DNA of 56,753 nucleotides. It comes from Alysiella sp. Lineage in GTDB: Bacteria; Pseudomonadota; Gammaproteobacteria; Burkholderiales; Neisseriaceae. The notes beneath the pieces were generated by a model. The model ran no database searches. It saw only the letters and a program-made list of their open reading frames with translations, and was not told the DNA's origin. Both the position numbers and the translations under genes were made by a program. The stretch covers positions 1 to 56,753 of the forward strand of contig NZ_JAUNEC010000006.1 in NCBI RefSeq assembly GCF_030525755.1. Reading direction: 5' to 3'. Of the stretch, positions 42,806 through 50,734 are shown one piece after another. Numbering within the stretch: position 1 is the stretch's first letter; each line of letters begins with the position of its first letter.

Positions 42806-44728
42806 TCAGGCAGCCTCAAATAATTGTATGACCTCATTTTCAACATTTTCCAATGCTTCTTGTGCCGCCAACCATTCTTCTTCCAATTGCGCCAATTTTA
42901 CTTTAACTTCTGCCGCTTGCGCCAATTTTTCTTGCAGTTGGCTTTTGTTTTCGGGCAAATAGGCACTTTCTTGCGACAAAAATTCATCGCAGGCTGCCTG
43001 TTTTTGTTGCAAGCGTGCCATTTCTTTTTCGGCTTGGTCAATTTTTTGCTGGATTGGTTTACAGCGTTTGGCTTTTTCTTGGCGGATTTGGGCTTCCAAG
43101 CGTTTCACGTCTTTGCGGTTTTGCGATTGGGTGGATTGGGCTGGCGCGGCAAGCGCGTTTTCTTGCGCCAAACGCCATGCGCGGTAATCGTTCAAATCGC
43201 CATCAAAGGTTTTCAGGCTGCCTGAATCAATCAGCAAAAACTGGTCGGTGGTGGCTTCAATCAGGCTGCGGTCGTGCGACACCAAAATCATCGCGCCTTG
43301 AAACCCTTGCAAAGCCATGGTCAGCGCGTGGCGCATGTCCAAATCCAAATGGTTGGTGGGTTCGTCAAGCAGCAGCAAATTGGGCTTTTGCCACACCAAC
43401 ATCGCCAACGCCAAACGCGCTTTTTCACCACCTGAAAACGGTTCAATCGGCTGCGTTGCCATGTCGCCCACAAAATGAAATCCGCCCAAAAAGTTGCGAA
43501 TGTCCTGCTCTTTTGCCTCTGGCGACAATTTTTGAATGTGCCAAATGGGGCTTTGGTCATCGCGCAGGGTGTCCAGTTGGTGCTGGGCAAAATAGCCGAT
43601 ATTCAGTTGATTGGATTGGATAATTTGCCCGTTTTGCGCGTTCAGGCTGCCTGCAAGGGCTTTGATGAAGGTGGATTTGCCCGAACCGTTCACGCCCAGC
43701 AAACCGTATCGCGCCCCATTTTCCAATGATAAATTGATGTTTTTCAAAATGATTTCATTGCCATAACCCAAATCCACCTGTTCCAATTTCAAAAGCGGAT
43801 TGGGCAAATGCTCGGGCGTGGCAAATTCAAAATGAAATTCGCTGTCCAAATGCGCAGGTGCAATCAATTCCAATTTATTCAATGCTTTAATGCGCGATTG
43901 GGCTTGGGTGGCTTTGGTGGCTTTGGCTTTGAATCGGTCAATAAACGATTGCAAATGCTTGATGTGCGCCTGTTGTTTGGTGTAGGCGGCTTGTTGATTG
44001 GCTAATCTTTGGGCGCGTTCTTTCAAATAAAAATCGTAGTTGCCGCCATAGCTGTGCAATTTTTGTGCTGACAATTCAAGGGTATGTGTGGTGGTCGCAT
44101 TGAGAAAATCGCGGTCGTGCGAGATGATGATTTGCGTACAGGGCAAATTTGCCAAATGGGTTTCCAGCCACAACACGGTTTCCAAATCCAAATGGTTGGT
44201 GGGTTCGTCCAGCAGCAACAAATCGGCACGGCACATCAACGCCTGCGCCAAATTCAAACGCATGCGCCAACCACCTGAAAAGGCTTTGACGGCTTTGGCG
44301 TGTTCTTCTTGTGAAAAACCCAGTCCGCTCAATAATTTGGCGGCACGCGCTGGTGCGGAATAGGCATCGATTTCGTCCAATTTGGCGTGGATTTCGGCAA
44401 TTTGGTTGCCGTTGTTGTCGCGCTCGGCTTGTTTTAAGGCTGCCTGAAAATGCTGCAATTCGGTGTCGCCTTGCAACACATAATCCAGCGCGGAAATGTC
44501 CAAAGCAGGCGTTTCTTGGGCTACGGCAGCCAGTTTCCATGTTTTGGGCAAGCCGATTTCGCCTGAATCGGCGGCAATTTCGCCTTTAATCAGGGCAAAC
44601 AAACTGGATTTGCCTGTGCCATTTTTTCCAATCAAACCAACACGTTGGCGTGGGTTAATCGTGGCGGTGGCTTGATTGAGCAAAACTTTGGTGCCGCGTT
44701 GTAGGGTTAGATTTTTGATTTCTATCAT
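42806..44728 (-). CDS. yheS: ABC-F ATPase, YheS type
   Basis: A 640-residue soluble protein with two ABC domains and no membrane part; such proteins act on the ribosome. Walker A motifs are GKNGTGKSS and GVNGSGKST, signatures FSGGWRMRL and FSGGEKARL, each followed by LLLDEPTNHLDL. The long inter-domain linker with FIDRFKAKATKATQAQSRIK (20 residues) and a C-terminal coiled coil follow E. coli YheS. The last residues EAA and stop come from an uptake sequence. Confidence 0.93.
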   Translation of the reverse strand: MIEIKNLTLQRGTKVLLNQATATINPRQRVGLIGKNGTGKSSLFALIKGEIAADSGEIGLPKTWKLAAVAQETPALDISALDYVLQGDTELQHFQAALKQAERDNNGNQIAEIHAKLDEIDAYSAPARAAKLLSGLGFSQEEHAKAVKAFSGGWRMRLNLAQALMCRADLLLLDEPTNHLDLETVLWLETHLANLPCTQIIISHDRDFLNATTTHTLELSAQKLHSYGGNYDFYLKERAQRLANQQAAYTKQQAHIKHLQSFIDRFKAKATKATQAQSRIKALNKLELIAPAHLDSEFHFEFATPEHLPNPLLKLEQVDLGYGNEIILKNINLSLENGARYGLLGVNGSGKSTFIKALAGSLNAQNGQIIQSNQLNIGYFAQHQLDTLRDDQSPIWHIQKLSPEAKEQDIRNFLGGFHFVGDMATQPIEPFSGGEKARLALAMLVWQKPNLLLLDEPTNHLDLDMRHALTMALQGFQGAMILVSHDRSLIEATTDQFLLIDSGSLKTFDGDLNDYRAWRLAQENALAAPAQSTQSQNRKDVKRLEAQIRQEKAKRCKPIQQKIDQAEKEMARLQQKQAACDEFLSQESAYLPENKSQLQEKLAQAAEVKVKLAQLEEEWLAAQEALENVENEVIQLFEAA

Positions 44729-45050
44729 TTAAATTTTCACAAATAAAATAATATGGAAATTGAAAATGCCATGAAAATAAGCAGTACACATTCTTATTTT
44801 TTTATCTGATGCTGCCTGAAAACGATGGAGCAAGTACCCACATATAAAAAAGATTTATTTTAAAACAAGTGGTTATTTTCCTATTTCAAGTTTTCATCAT
44901 TGTAAACAGCGATGCGTTTCAGATAACCATTTTAATGGAAAATGGTAAAAAAGGCTGCCTGAAAACACTTTTGCTTTTCAGGCAGCTTGGTCAATTTCAC
45001 GCTATAATCCATGTTTTACGGCATAATCACACCATTAATCAATACCCTAT
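44729..45050. other. Divergent spacer between yheS and lysO
   Basis: 322 AT-rich bases with no ORF. It has a lone uptake sequence near 44812 and a facing pair at about 44952-44988 (AAGGCTGCCTGAAAA with TTTTCAGGCAGCTT). Promoters for both genes are expected; none is clear. Confidence 0.55.
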
Positions 45051-45959
45051 ATGGAAAATATCAGCACTTTAATCATGGTTCTCACACCCATGTTCATCGG
45101 TTTTGCCATTCATTTACCCAAAACATTTTTGCCTATTTTGGACAAATTGTTGAACATTTTGGTGTACATCATTTTGGCTTTTATCGGTATGGGCTTGGCA
45201 AAAGTAGATAATTTATTGTCGCAAATCAATGATATTGCCTTATATGTGGCGATTTTATTTGGCCTACTGATATTGTGCAATCTTGTCGCTCTGCAACTGT
45301 TTGACCGTTTTTTTCCTGCCACTTTCAATATAAAAACCAACAAAAACAGTAAGAAAATCAGCATTTCAGGCAGCCTGAAACAGTTGTCAATGGTGGCTTT
45401 GGGCTTAATTTTTGGTTTAATGCTGCCTGAAAATGCTTTACCACCTGAAAAAACGGGAACTTATGCATTGATGTTGTTGATTGGCATAGTGGGCATACAA
45501 TTACGCAGCAATGGCATTCCTTTGCGCCAAGTGTTGCTGAATAAACGCGGTTTGCAAGTTAGTATTATATTTATGCTGTCTTGTGCCGCGGCAGGTTTGC
45601 TGTTTGCTTTATGTTTTGAACCCATTTCATGGCATCAAGGTTTGGCTTTGGCTTCAGGCTATGGCTGGTACTCACTTTCAGGCATTGTGATGACACAGGC
45701 TTATGGCGCAACTTGGGGCAGCGTAGCTTTACTCAATGATTTATTAAGAGAATTCTTTGCTTTGGCATTCATTCCTGCTTTGATGCGCCACTCACCCGCA
45801 TCAGCCGTAGGCATAGGCGGTGCAACCAGTCTGGACTTTACTTTACCCATTATCCAAAGTTCAGGTGGTTTGGCAGTTGTACCATTAGCAATCAGTTTTG
45901 GTTTTGTGGTCAATCTTTTATCACCTATTTTAATGGTAATGTTTTCATCTTTATCCTAG
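45051..45959 (+). CDS. lysO: Lysine exporter LysO family protein
   Basis: A 302-residue inner-membrane protein with about eight to ten helices, matching the LysO (YbjE/DUF340) family, whose E. coli member exports lysine. Conserved parts include LIGIVGIQLRSNGIPLRQVL (20 residues), SGYGWYSLSGIVMTQ and LNDLLREFFAL, and the acidic-residue region GGATSLDFTLPIIQ. Substrate is inferred from the family. Confidence 0.88.
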   Translation: MENISTLIMVLTPMFIGFAIHLPKTFLPILDKLLNILVYIILAFIGMGLAKVDNLLSQINDIALYVAILFGLLILCNLVALQLFDRFFPATFNIKTNKNSKKISISGSLKQLSMVALGLIFGLMLPENALPPEKTGTYALMLLIGIVGIQLRSNGIPLRQVLLNKRGLQVSIIFMLSCAAAGLLFALCFEPISWHQGLALASGYGWYSLSGIVMTQAYGATWGSVALLNDLLREFFALAFIPALMRHSPASAVGIGGATSLDFTLPIIQSSGGLAVVPLAISFGFVVNLLSPILMVMFSSLS

Positions 45960-45979
45960 GGCTGCCTGAAAGGACATAT

Positions 45980-46789
45980 ATGACACAATCCACCATTCGC
46001 GTGGCAGCAATACAAATGGTTTCAGGCTGCGATGTGCAACACAATATTCAAACCATGCGCGACTTGGTACGCCAAGCAGCTGATTTAGGTGCAAATTGGG
46101 TGTTGCTGCCTGAATATTGGGCTTTATTGGGACACAACGATACCGATAAACTGGTATGGGCTGAACCGTTTGGCAACGGTCTGTTACAAGACATCATGGC
46201 ACAAACGGCAAGAGAATATGGCGTGGTTTTATTTGGAGGCAGTATTCCTTTGCAAAGTTCTGTTCCCAATAAAGTACGCAACAGCATGCTGGTTTACGCA
46301 CCAAACGGTAAACTATTAAGTTGTTACGATAAGATTCACTTATTTGGCTTTTCAGGCAACCATGAACGTTACGCCGAAGCCGACACAATTTGTGCTGGTC
46401 ATGCCCTTCCCAAACTGCAATGCGATAACTGGCATGTGGCACAAGGCATTTGCTACGATTTGCGTTTTCCTGAATTTTTCCGCGCACAAACACCGTTTGA
46501 CGTATTGATGCTGCCCGCCGCCTTCACTTACACCACAGGACAAGCCCATTGGCACTTACTTTTGCGTACCCGCGCGGTAGAAAATCAATGTTATGTCATT
46601 GCTGCTGGTCAGGGTGGGCAACATGAGAATGGTCGCCGCACCTATGGTCATTCCATCATCATTGATCCTTGGGGCGAAATATTGGCAGAATTACCCGAAA
46701 ACAAAGGCGTAATTGTGGCAGACATGCTGCCTGAAAAACTGCATGCCACGCGCACAAAATTACCCGCTTTACAGCATCGGGTATTTTAA
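45980..46789 (+). CDS. Nitrilase-superfamily amidase (Nit/deaminated glutathione amidase type)
   Basis: A 269-residue carbon-nitrogen hydrolase with the complete catalytic triad Glu45 (LLPEYW), Lys118 (YDKIHLF) and Cys158 (GICYDLRFPE). The Nit1/Nit2 branch includes omega-amidase and deaminated glutathione amidase; the exact substrate cannot be fixed. It follows lysO by 20 bases and precedes proC by 36, so the three may form one operon. Confidence 0.85.
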   Translation: MTQSTIRVAAIQMVSGCDVQHNIQTMRDLVRQAADLGANWVLLPEYWALLGHNDTDKLVWAEPFGNGLLQDIMAQTAREYGVVLFGGSIPLQSSVPNKVRNSMLVYAPNGKLLSCYDKIHLFGFSGNHERYAEADTICAGHALPKLQCDNWHVAQGICYDLRFPEFFRAQTPFDVLMLPAAFTYTTGQAHWHLLLRTRAVENQCYVIAAGQGGQHENGRRTYGHSIIIDPWGEILAELPENKGVIVADMLPEKLHATRTKLPALQHRVF

Positions 46790-46825
46790 AAATCCGTATT
46801 TACCAGATTAAAGAAAGGAAAAACC

Positions 46826-47617
46826 ATGACCATTTATTTTCTCGGCGGTGGCAATATGGCAGAAGCCATCATCAGCGGTTTATACCGTTCAGGCAGCCAA
46901 GAAACCATTCACGTTACCGACCCCAGCGCAGAAAAACGCGCCAAACTGACCACACAATACGGTGTCCACACCAGCAACACACTGCCCGAATTAAATGAAC
47001 ACGATATTTTGGTGCTGGCAGTCAAACCGCAAGATATGCAAGCAGCGTGCGAAAATGTGCAACACAATAACGCGCTGATTGTTTCCATTGCAGCAGGTCT
47101 GCCCACCACAACCCTGTCGCACTATCTCAAAGACACACAACGCCTTATCCGTGCGATGCCCAACACACCCGCTAAAGTTGGCTTGGGTGTAACAGGTTTA
47201 TTTGCTGCCAATGGTACCAATGAACAAGACAAACAACGCGCCCAATCTTTGTTTGATGCGTCAGGACAAACCGTATGGCTGAACAATGAAACCCAAATGC
47301 ACGCCATCACTGCCATCAGCGGTAGCGGACCTGCCTATGTGTTTTACTTACTCAACGCCTTACAACAAGCCGCTCAACAACAAGGCTTCGATGCATCAAC
47401 TGCTCGCACACTTGCCTTACACATCTTTCAAGGTGCAGCGGCATTAGCAGCACAATCAAGCGAAGAATTTGCTGTTTTACAACAACAAGTAACATCAAAA
47501 GGCGGCACAACCCAAGCTGCATTGACCACTTTTGAACAACACCAAATTGCCGAAAATCTGAACAAAGGTGTTCAGGCAGCAGCTGAACGTTCACAAGAAT
47601 TGGCAAAATTGCCTTAA
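46826..47617 (+). CDS. proC: Pyrroline-5-carboxylate reductase
   Basis: Last step of proline synthesis. The 263-residue protein starts with the Rossmann motif FLGGGNMAEAIISG (4-17) and has RAMPNTPAKVGLGVTGLF and the C-terminal SGSGPAYVFYLLNALQQAA (about 163-181), VTSKGGTTQAALTTFE. The gene has AAAGGAAAAA before the ATG and a hairpin terminator behind. Confidence 0.97.
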   Translation: MTIYFLGGGNMAEAIISGLYRSGSQETIHVTDPSAEKRAKLTTQYGVHTSNTLPELNEHDILVLAVKPQDMQAACENVQHNNALIVSIAAGLPTTTLSHYLKDTQRLIRAMPNTPAKVGLGVTGLFAANGTNEQDKQRAQSLFDASGQTVWLNNETQMHAITAISGSGPAYVFYLLNALQQAAQQQGFDASTARTLALHIFQGAAALAAQSSEEFAVLQQQVTSKGGTTQAALTTFEQHQIAENLNKGVQAAAERSQELAKLP

Positions 47618-47700
47618 ATTTGCAGCGTGTTGGTGTACATTTCACAAATTCACCACACATCTTTCAGCCAACCTAAAACTCTGACAGAACTCGGTTCGCA

Positions 47701-47729
47701 GGGGCAGATTTCATATCTGCCCCATTTTT
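47701..47729 (+). terminator. Hairpin terminator after proC (GGGGCAGAT type)
   Basis: GGGGCAGAT (47701-47709), loop TTCAT, ATCTGCCCC (47715-47723), then ATTTTT. It is the same hairpin as after ntrX with a compensated base pair. Confidence 0.65.
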
Positions 47730-47767
47730 GTTTGTAACGATTTCATATCTCAATAAATTCATGGTCA

Positions 47768-47963
47768 TTTCAGATGAACACAGACAAAGCAACAACGAGA
47801 ACGGTGTGCAGCCAATACACAATGGCATTGGCAACACGATACAATTTGTATCAGTATCATCACACAGAATTGAAAAAGCACTACAGCGTTGCCCATGTGC
47901 TTATATACTATTCGTATGCGGCAGGTATGGTTGCCTTGTATTTACTGCAATTTGAAACAACCT
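47768..47963. repeat. Composite Correia-like region (copy F)
   Basis: It begins like subtype two (TTTCAGATGAACACAGACAA, ..GGCATTGGCAACACGATACA), is interrupted after about 47850 by a subtype-one copy (GAATTGAAAAAGCACTACAG to TTGCCTTGTATTTAC), and ends with the subtype-two tail ATTTGAAACAACC. One element seems to have landed in another. Confidence 0.5.
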
Positions 47964-48046
47964 AAAAAGGCGAAGATAAAATTTGTCCTACTTTCCATCA
48001 AAAAATTGGGGGATGGTCAGTCCATTTAAAAAAAAGGACATAATGC

Positions 48047-48110
48047 GGGGTACAATTCGTTGCACTATTTTTCCAATAAAACATAAAGTTGGTGCAATAA
48101 GTTGTACCCC
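48047..48110. repeat. GGGGTACAA palindromic element
   Basis: 64 bases with 19-base arms: GGGGTACAATTCGTTGCAC (48047-48065) and GTGCAATAAGTTGTACCCC (48092-48110), three mismatches. Related pieces are at 14758-14821, 32374-32392 and 53623. Confidence 0.7.
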
Positions 48111-48153
48111 TAATTGTATTTTGTTTTCTATTTTATTTACCATACAAAAGTTT

Positions 48154-48495
48154 TCAGGCAGCCTGAAAGCGATAAATCTCGTCCATCAGCACCCATTTTT
48201 CGCCTGCTGGGGTAAAGGGCGTGGCTTGCTGATAATCCCACATCCATTTTTCCCAGCGTTGCACGGTTTCATTTTGGGCGGACAGTTGCGCCATGCGTTC
48301 AAAACTGAACGTGTCATCGGCGTTCATCAACATTACCAAGCGCGTTCCCAAACGGTAAATCGTCATTTGGGTGATGCCGCAATCGGCGATGTGCTGTTCC
48401 ACTTCCGCCCAAACTGCGCGGTGGTGTTGTTCGTATTCGGCGATTTTGTCGGGATTGTCTTGCAAATCCAGCATTAAAACGTAAGTATTTTTCAT
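48154..48495 (-). CDS. Sugar mutarotase of the RhaM/DUF718 type (probably L-fucose)
   Basis: A 113-residue ferredoxin-like protein. The RhaM pattern is clear: MLDLQDNPDKIAEYEQHHRA (catalytic His region), YRLGTRLVMLMN and a C-terminal WxxWMWDYQ. Family members interconvert anomers of L-rhamnose or L-fucose. Given the L-fucose dehydrogenase and lactonase genes on the same strand nearby, L-fucose is the likelier substrate. AAAGGA precedes the ATG at 48495. The final FQAA and stop are encoded by an uptake sequence. Confidence 0.85.
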   Translation of the reverse strand: MKNTYVLMLDLQDNPDKIAEYEQHHRAVWAEVEQHIADCGITQMTIYRLGTRLVMLMNADDTFSFERMAQLSAQNETVQRWEKWMWDYQQATPFTPAGEKWVLMDEIYRFQAA

Positions 48496-48552
48496 CAAAA
48501 TGTCCTTTCAGGCTGCCTGAAACACACAAAGATTTCAAAAAGCAGTAATATA

Positions 48553-48566
48553 GTGAAAATTTTCAC
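48553..48566. promoter_or_regulatory. Palindromic operator candidate before the phd gene
   Basis: GTGAAAATTTTCAC is a perfect 14-base palindrome, overlapping a TATAGT -10-like hexamer and lying 14 bases before the antitoxin ATG. Phd/YefM antitoxins bind such palindromes to repress themselves. Confidence 0.55.
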
Positions 48567-48579
48567 AAGGGGGCGAAAC

Positions 48580-48837
48580 ATGATTATCATCAGTTCCAAA
48601 GAATTTAACCAGCGAGCCAGCGCGATTTTGAAATTGTCGCAAACCGAGCCTGTGTACATCACAAAATGGGGCAAAATCGTCAGCGTTTTAAGCAATTTGG
48701 AGACTTTTCAAGCCGCGCAAAAACAAAACGAACCGAGCTTTGAACAATTGTTTGGTCAAACCGCACCCGAAATCAGCGATGATTTTGCTGCCGAATTTGA
48801 CAGCGAACTCACGCGCATTCGTCAAAACAGAATGTAG
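48580..48837 (+). CDS. Phd/YefM-type antitoxin, orphan
   Basis: An 85-residue protein: an N-terminal Phd/YefM DNA-binding fold (MIIISSKEFNQRASAILKLS, then EPVYITKWGKIVSVLSNLETF) and an acidic, probably disordered C-terminal half that would clamp a toxin. The longer frame from 48553 is rejected because AAGGGGG lies before the ATG at 48580. No toxin follows: the next gene is on the opposite strand. It may act in trans or be a remnant. Confidence 0.8.
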   Translation: MIIISSKEFNQRASAILKLSQTEPVYITKWGKIVSVLSNLETFQAAQKQNEPSFEQLFGQTAPEISDDFAAEFDSELTRIRQNRM

Positions 48838-48887
48838 GGCGCACCCTACGAAAATAGTTTCAGGCTGCCTGAAAGATTTTGGCTTAT

Positions 48888-49412
48888 TTAATCATCAAAA
48901 TCATCGTCATGCTTTAAGCCTTTCACGAAAGTCGCAAAATCTTTGGCTAAAAACGTTTTTTCATAATCGCCTTCTTGGTCAATATGAACCACAGAAGGCT
49001 CGCCATTATTACCGCATTCACTATAATCAAAAGCAATCATATCGTGCCCACCTGTAATTGTGTCAGCAAAATAAACGCAATCGTTCGGATACTCCCATTC
49101 ATCAATCCAAAGCTCTTGACCAAATTCGCCCAATAATGAATGGTCTTTTGTTTCGCCAATACCCAATATGCCTGTTATGATAATCTTAAAACCAACATAT
49201 TCATTTTTAAAATGAAATTGATTGAGTTTTGGTATACCACCATTTTGATAAGACATAAATTCTACATAATCACTTGGCAATTTAAACCCAAGTTCATTTT
49301 CTACATAGGACAGCATTTCATCGGTTAATGGCTCGCTAATGTAATTCTCTTGGGCGTATTCATTGTTATCCCAAAAGTTTTCAAAATCAAAATCCGCAAA
49401 TATATTCATCAT
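48888..49412 (-). CDS. SMI1/KNR4 (SUKH) family immunity-type protein
   Basis: A 174-residue acidic soluble protein. The SUKH-1 core is visible: ISEPLTDEMLSYVENELGFK, LPSDYVEFMSYQNGG, and later LWIDEWEYPNDCVYFADTIT with GGHDMIAFDYSECG and PSVVHIDQEGD. SUKH proteins neutralise diverse polymorphic toxins. No toxin gene is adjacent, so it looks like an orphan. The first of two adjacent ATG codons is used; AGGA precedes. Confidence 0.85.
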   Translation of the reverse strand: MMNIFADFDFENFWDNNEYAQENYISEPLTDEMLSYVENELGFKLPSDYVEFMSYQNGGIPKLNQFHFKNEYVGFKIIITGILGIGETKDHSLLGEFGQELWIDEWEYPNDCVYFADTITGGHDMIAFDYSECGNNGEPSVVHIDQEGDYEKTFLAKDFATFVKGLKHDDDFDD

Positions 49413-49485
49413 TTTTCCTATTAAAAATATTCAGGCAGCCTGAAAATGAATTTTACCCCACTTTTCAGGCTGCCTGAACACCCTA

Positions 49486-50502
49486 TCAATCCTGCGGTTT
49501 CCCAGACGCAATGCGCGAAATAATCAACGCCACCAAAATAAACGTCCCCGTAATCAGCTCAATCACCGTGCCAGACACCTGCATGGAACGCAATAATTGG
49601 TCAATGAATTTCAACAGCAAAATGCCCGTCAGCGCACCAAACACCGAACCGCGTCCGCCATTTAAGGAAATCCCCCCAATCACACACGCGGCAAATACCG
49701 TGAAAATGTAGCCTGAACCCTGTGTTTGTCCCACCGAAGCGTATTGCACCGTGTACAAAATCCCCGCAATCGCCGCCAACACGCTGGCGAAAATCAACGT
49801 TCCCATCACGATTCTGTCCACGCGAATGCCTGCTGCGCGTGCTGCGTCCGCATTGCCGCCAATCGCGTACAAACTGCGCCCCAAACGCGTGTATTTCATC
49901 ACAAACATCAATACACCAGCCGTTATCACAAACACCCAAAAACTCAATGACATACCCAAAAATCCCATACCTGCAAGGGCTTGAAATTGTTTGGGTAATT
50001 GATACAAACTCGCGCCACCTGTTAAAAAAGTTTGCAAGCCACGCAATGCCGTTAGCATACCCAGCGTGACGATAAAACCGTTTAGGCGAAATTTCACAAT
50101 CATCAAAGCATTGGCAATCCCAATCAATACGCCCAAACCCACGCCTGCCAACAGCGCAAATTGCCCATTCAAGAAACCGCCCGTTCCCGTCATGCTCGCA
50201 CCCACCACCGCCCACACCGCCACCGCAGGCGCAAGCCCAAACGTGGATTCCAGCGACAAATCCATGCGCCCAATAATCAAAATCAAGGCTTGCGCCAAAA
50301 CCAACAAACCAATTTGCGTGGACTGCTCAATCGGAATTTTCAAAATGTCCCAACTTAAAAAATTGCCCGTTGCCATATGCCCAATAATCAAAATCAAAAT
50401 AATGGGTGGAATCAAAACCCAATCCCGAAAATTTGCCCATTGAATTTTGGGGCGATGATTTGGCGCAACAACATTTTGAATTTCTTGCGTATTCGTGGTC
50501 AT
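49486..50502 (-). CDS. Sugar ABC transporter permease (RbsC type)
   Basis: A 338-residue inner-membrane protein with about ten helices of the branched-chain/ribose permease family: LGVLIGIANALMIVKFRLNG, FIVTLGMLTALRGL, YAIGGNADAARAAGIRVDRI (20 residues; the EAA-like coupling loop) and GGRGSVFGALTGILLL. The start at 50502 has AGAGGGAC upstream; the longer frame includes repeat DNA. It is the third gene of an importer with the ATPase and binding protein upstream. L-fucose is the likely cargo by context. Confidence 0.9.
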   Translation of the reverse strand: MTTNTQEIQNVVAPNHRPKIQWANFRDWVLIPPIILILIIGHMATGNFLSWDILKIPIEQSTQIGLLVLAQALILIIGRMDLSLESTFGLAPAVAVWAVVGASMTGTGGFLNGQFALLAGVGLGVLIGIANALMIVKFRLNGFIVTLGMLTALRGLQTFLTGGASLYQLPKQFQALAGMGFLGMSLSFWVFVITAGVLMFVMKYTRLGRSLYAIGGNADAARAAGIRVDRIVMGTLIFASVLAAIAGILYTVQYASVGQTQGSGYIFTVFAACVIGGISLNGGRGSVFGALTGILLLKFIDQLLRSMQVSGTVIELITGTFILVALIISRIASGKPQD

Positions 50503-50582
50503 GATGTTTGTCCCTCTTGATTGATGAATGAGAAAATAAATTATGTGAACTCGGATAAGTAACCGTAAATGTGCCAATCAAC

Positions 50583-50672
50583 CCACCCTCTCTCCCTGTG
50601 GGAAAGCGTTGGAGAAAGGGTTGGTTGAGCAGCATACCCTCTCCCCAGCCCTCTCCCACAGGGAGAGGGAGT
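50583..50672. repeat. CCCTCTCCC-type palindromes between importer genes
   Basis: CCTCTCTCCCTGTGGGA and ACCCTCTCC-to-GGAGAGGGA segments form two hairpins in the spacer between the ATPase and permease genes. Same family as at 52272. Confidence 0.6.
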
Positions 50673-50734
50673 CAAGTTATTTAAATTTATCAATGATTTT
50701 TATCCTGAACTCGCGTTAAATTGAATGGCTATTT

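Larger units (their letters stand above)
47618..48153. other. Repeat-filled spacer after proC
   Basis: 536 bases with no convincing gene. In order: the GGGGCAGAT hairpin (47701-47729), a composite Correia-like region (47768-47963) and a GGGGTACAA palindromic element (48047-48110), then an uptake-sequence palindrome before the mutarotase stop. Short ORFs across it are repeat-derived. Confidence 0.7.

Noticed and set aside
43015..43623. Plus-strand ORFs across yheS
   Set aside because: Antisense shadows of a well-supported ABC-F gene.
47728..47965. Short ORFs in the spacer after proC
   Set aside because: They are translations of Correia-like repeats, with similar peptides expected at each copy.
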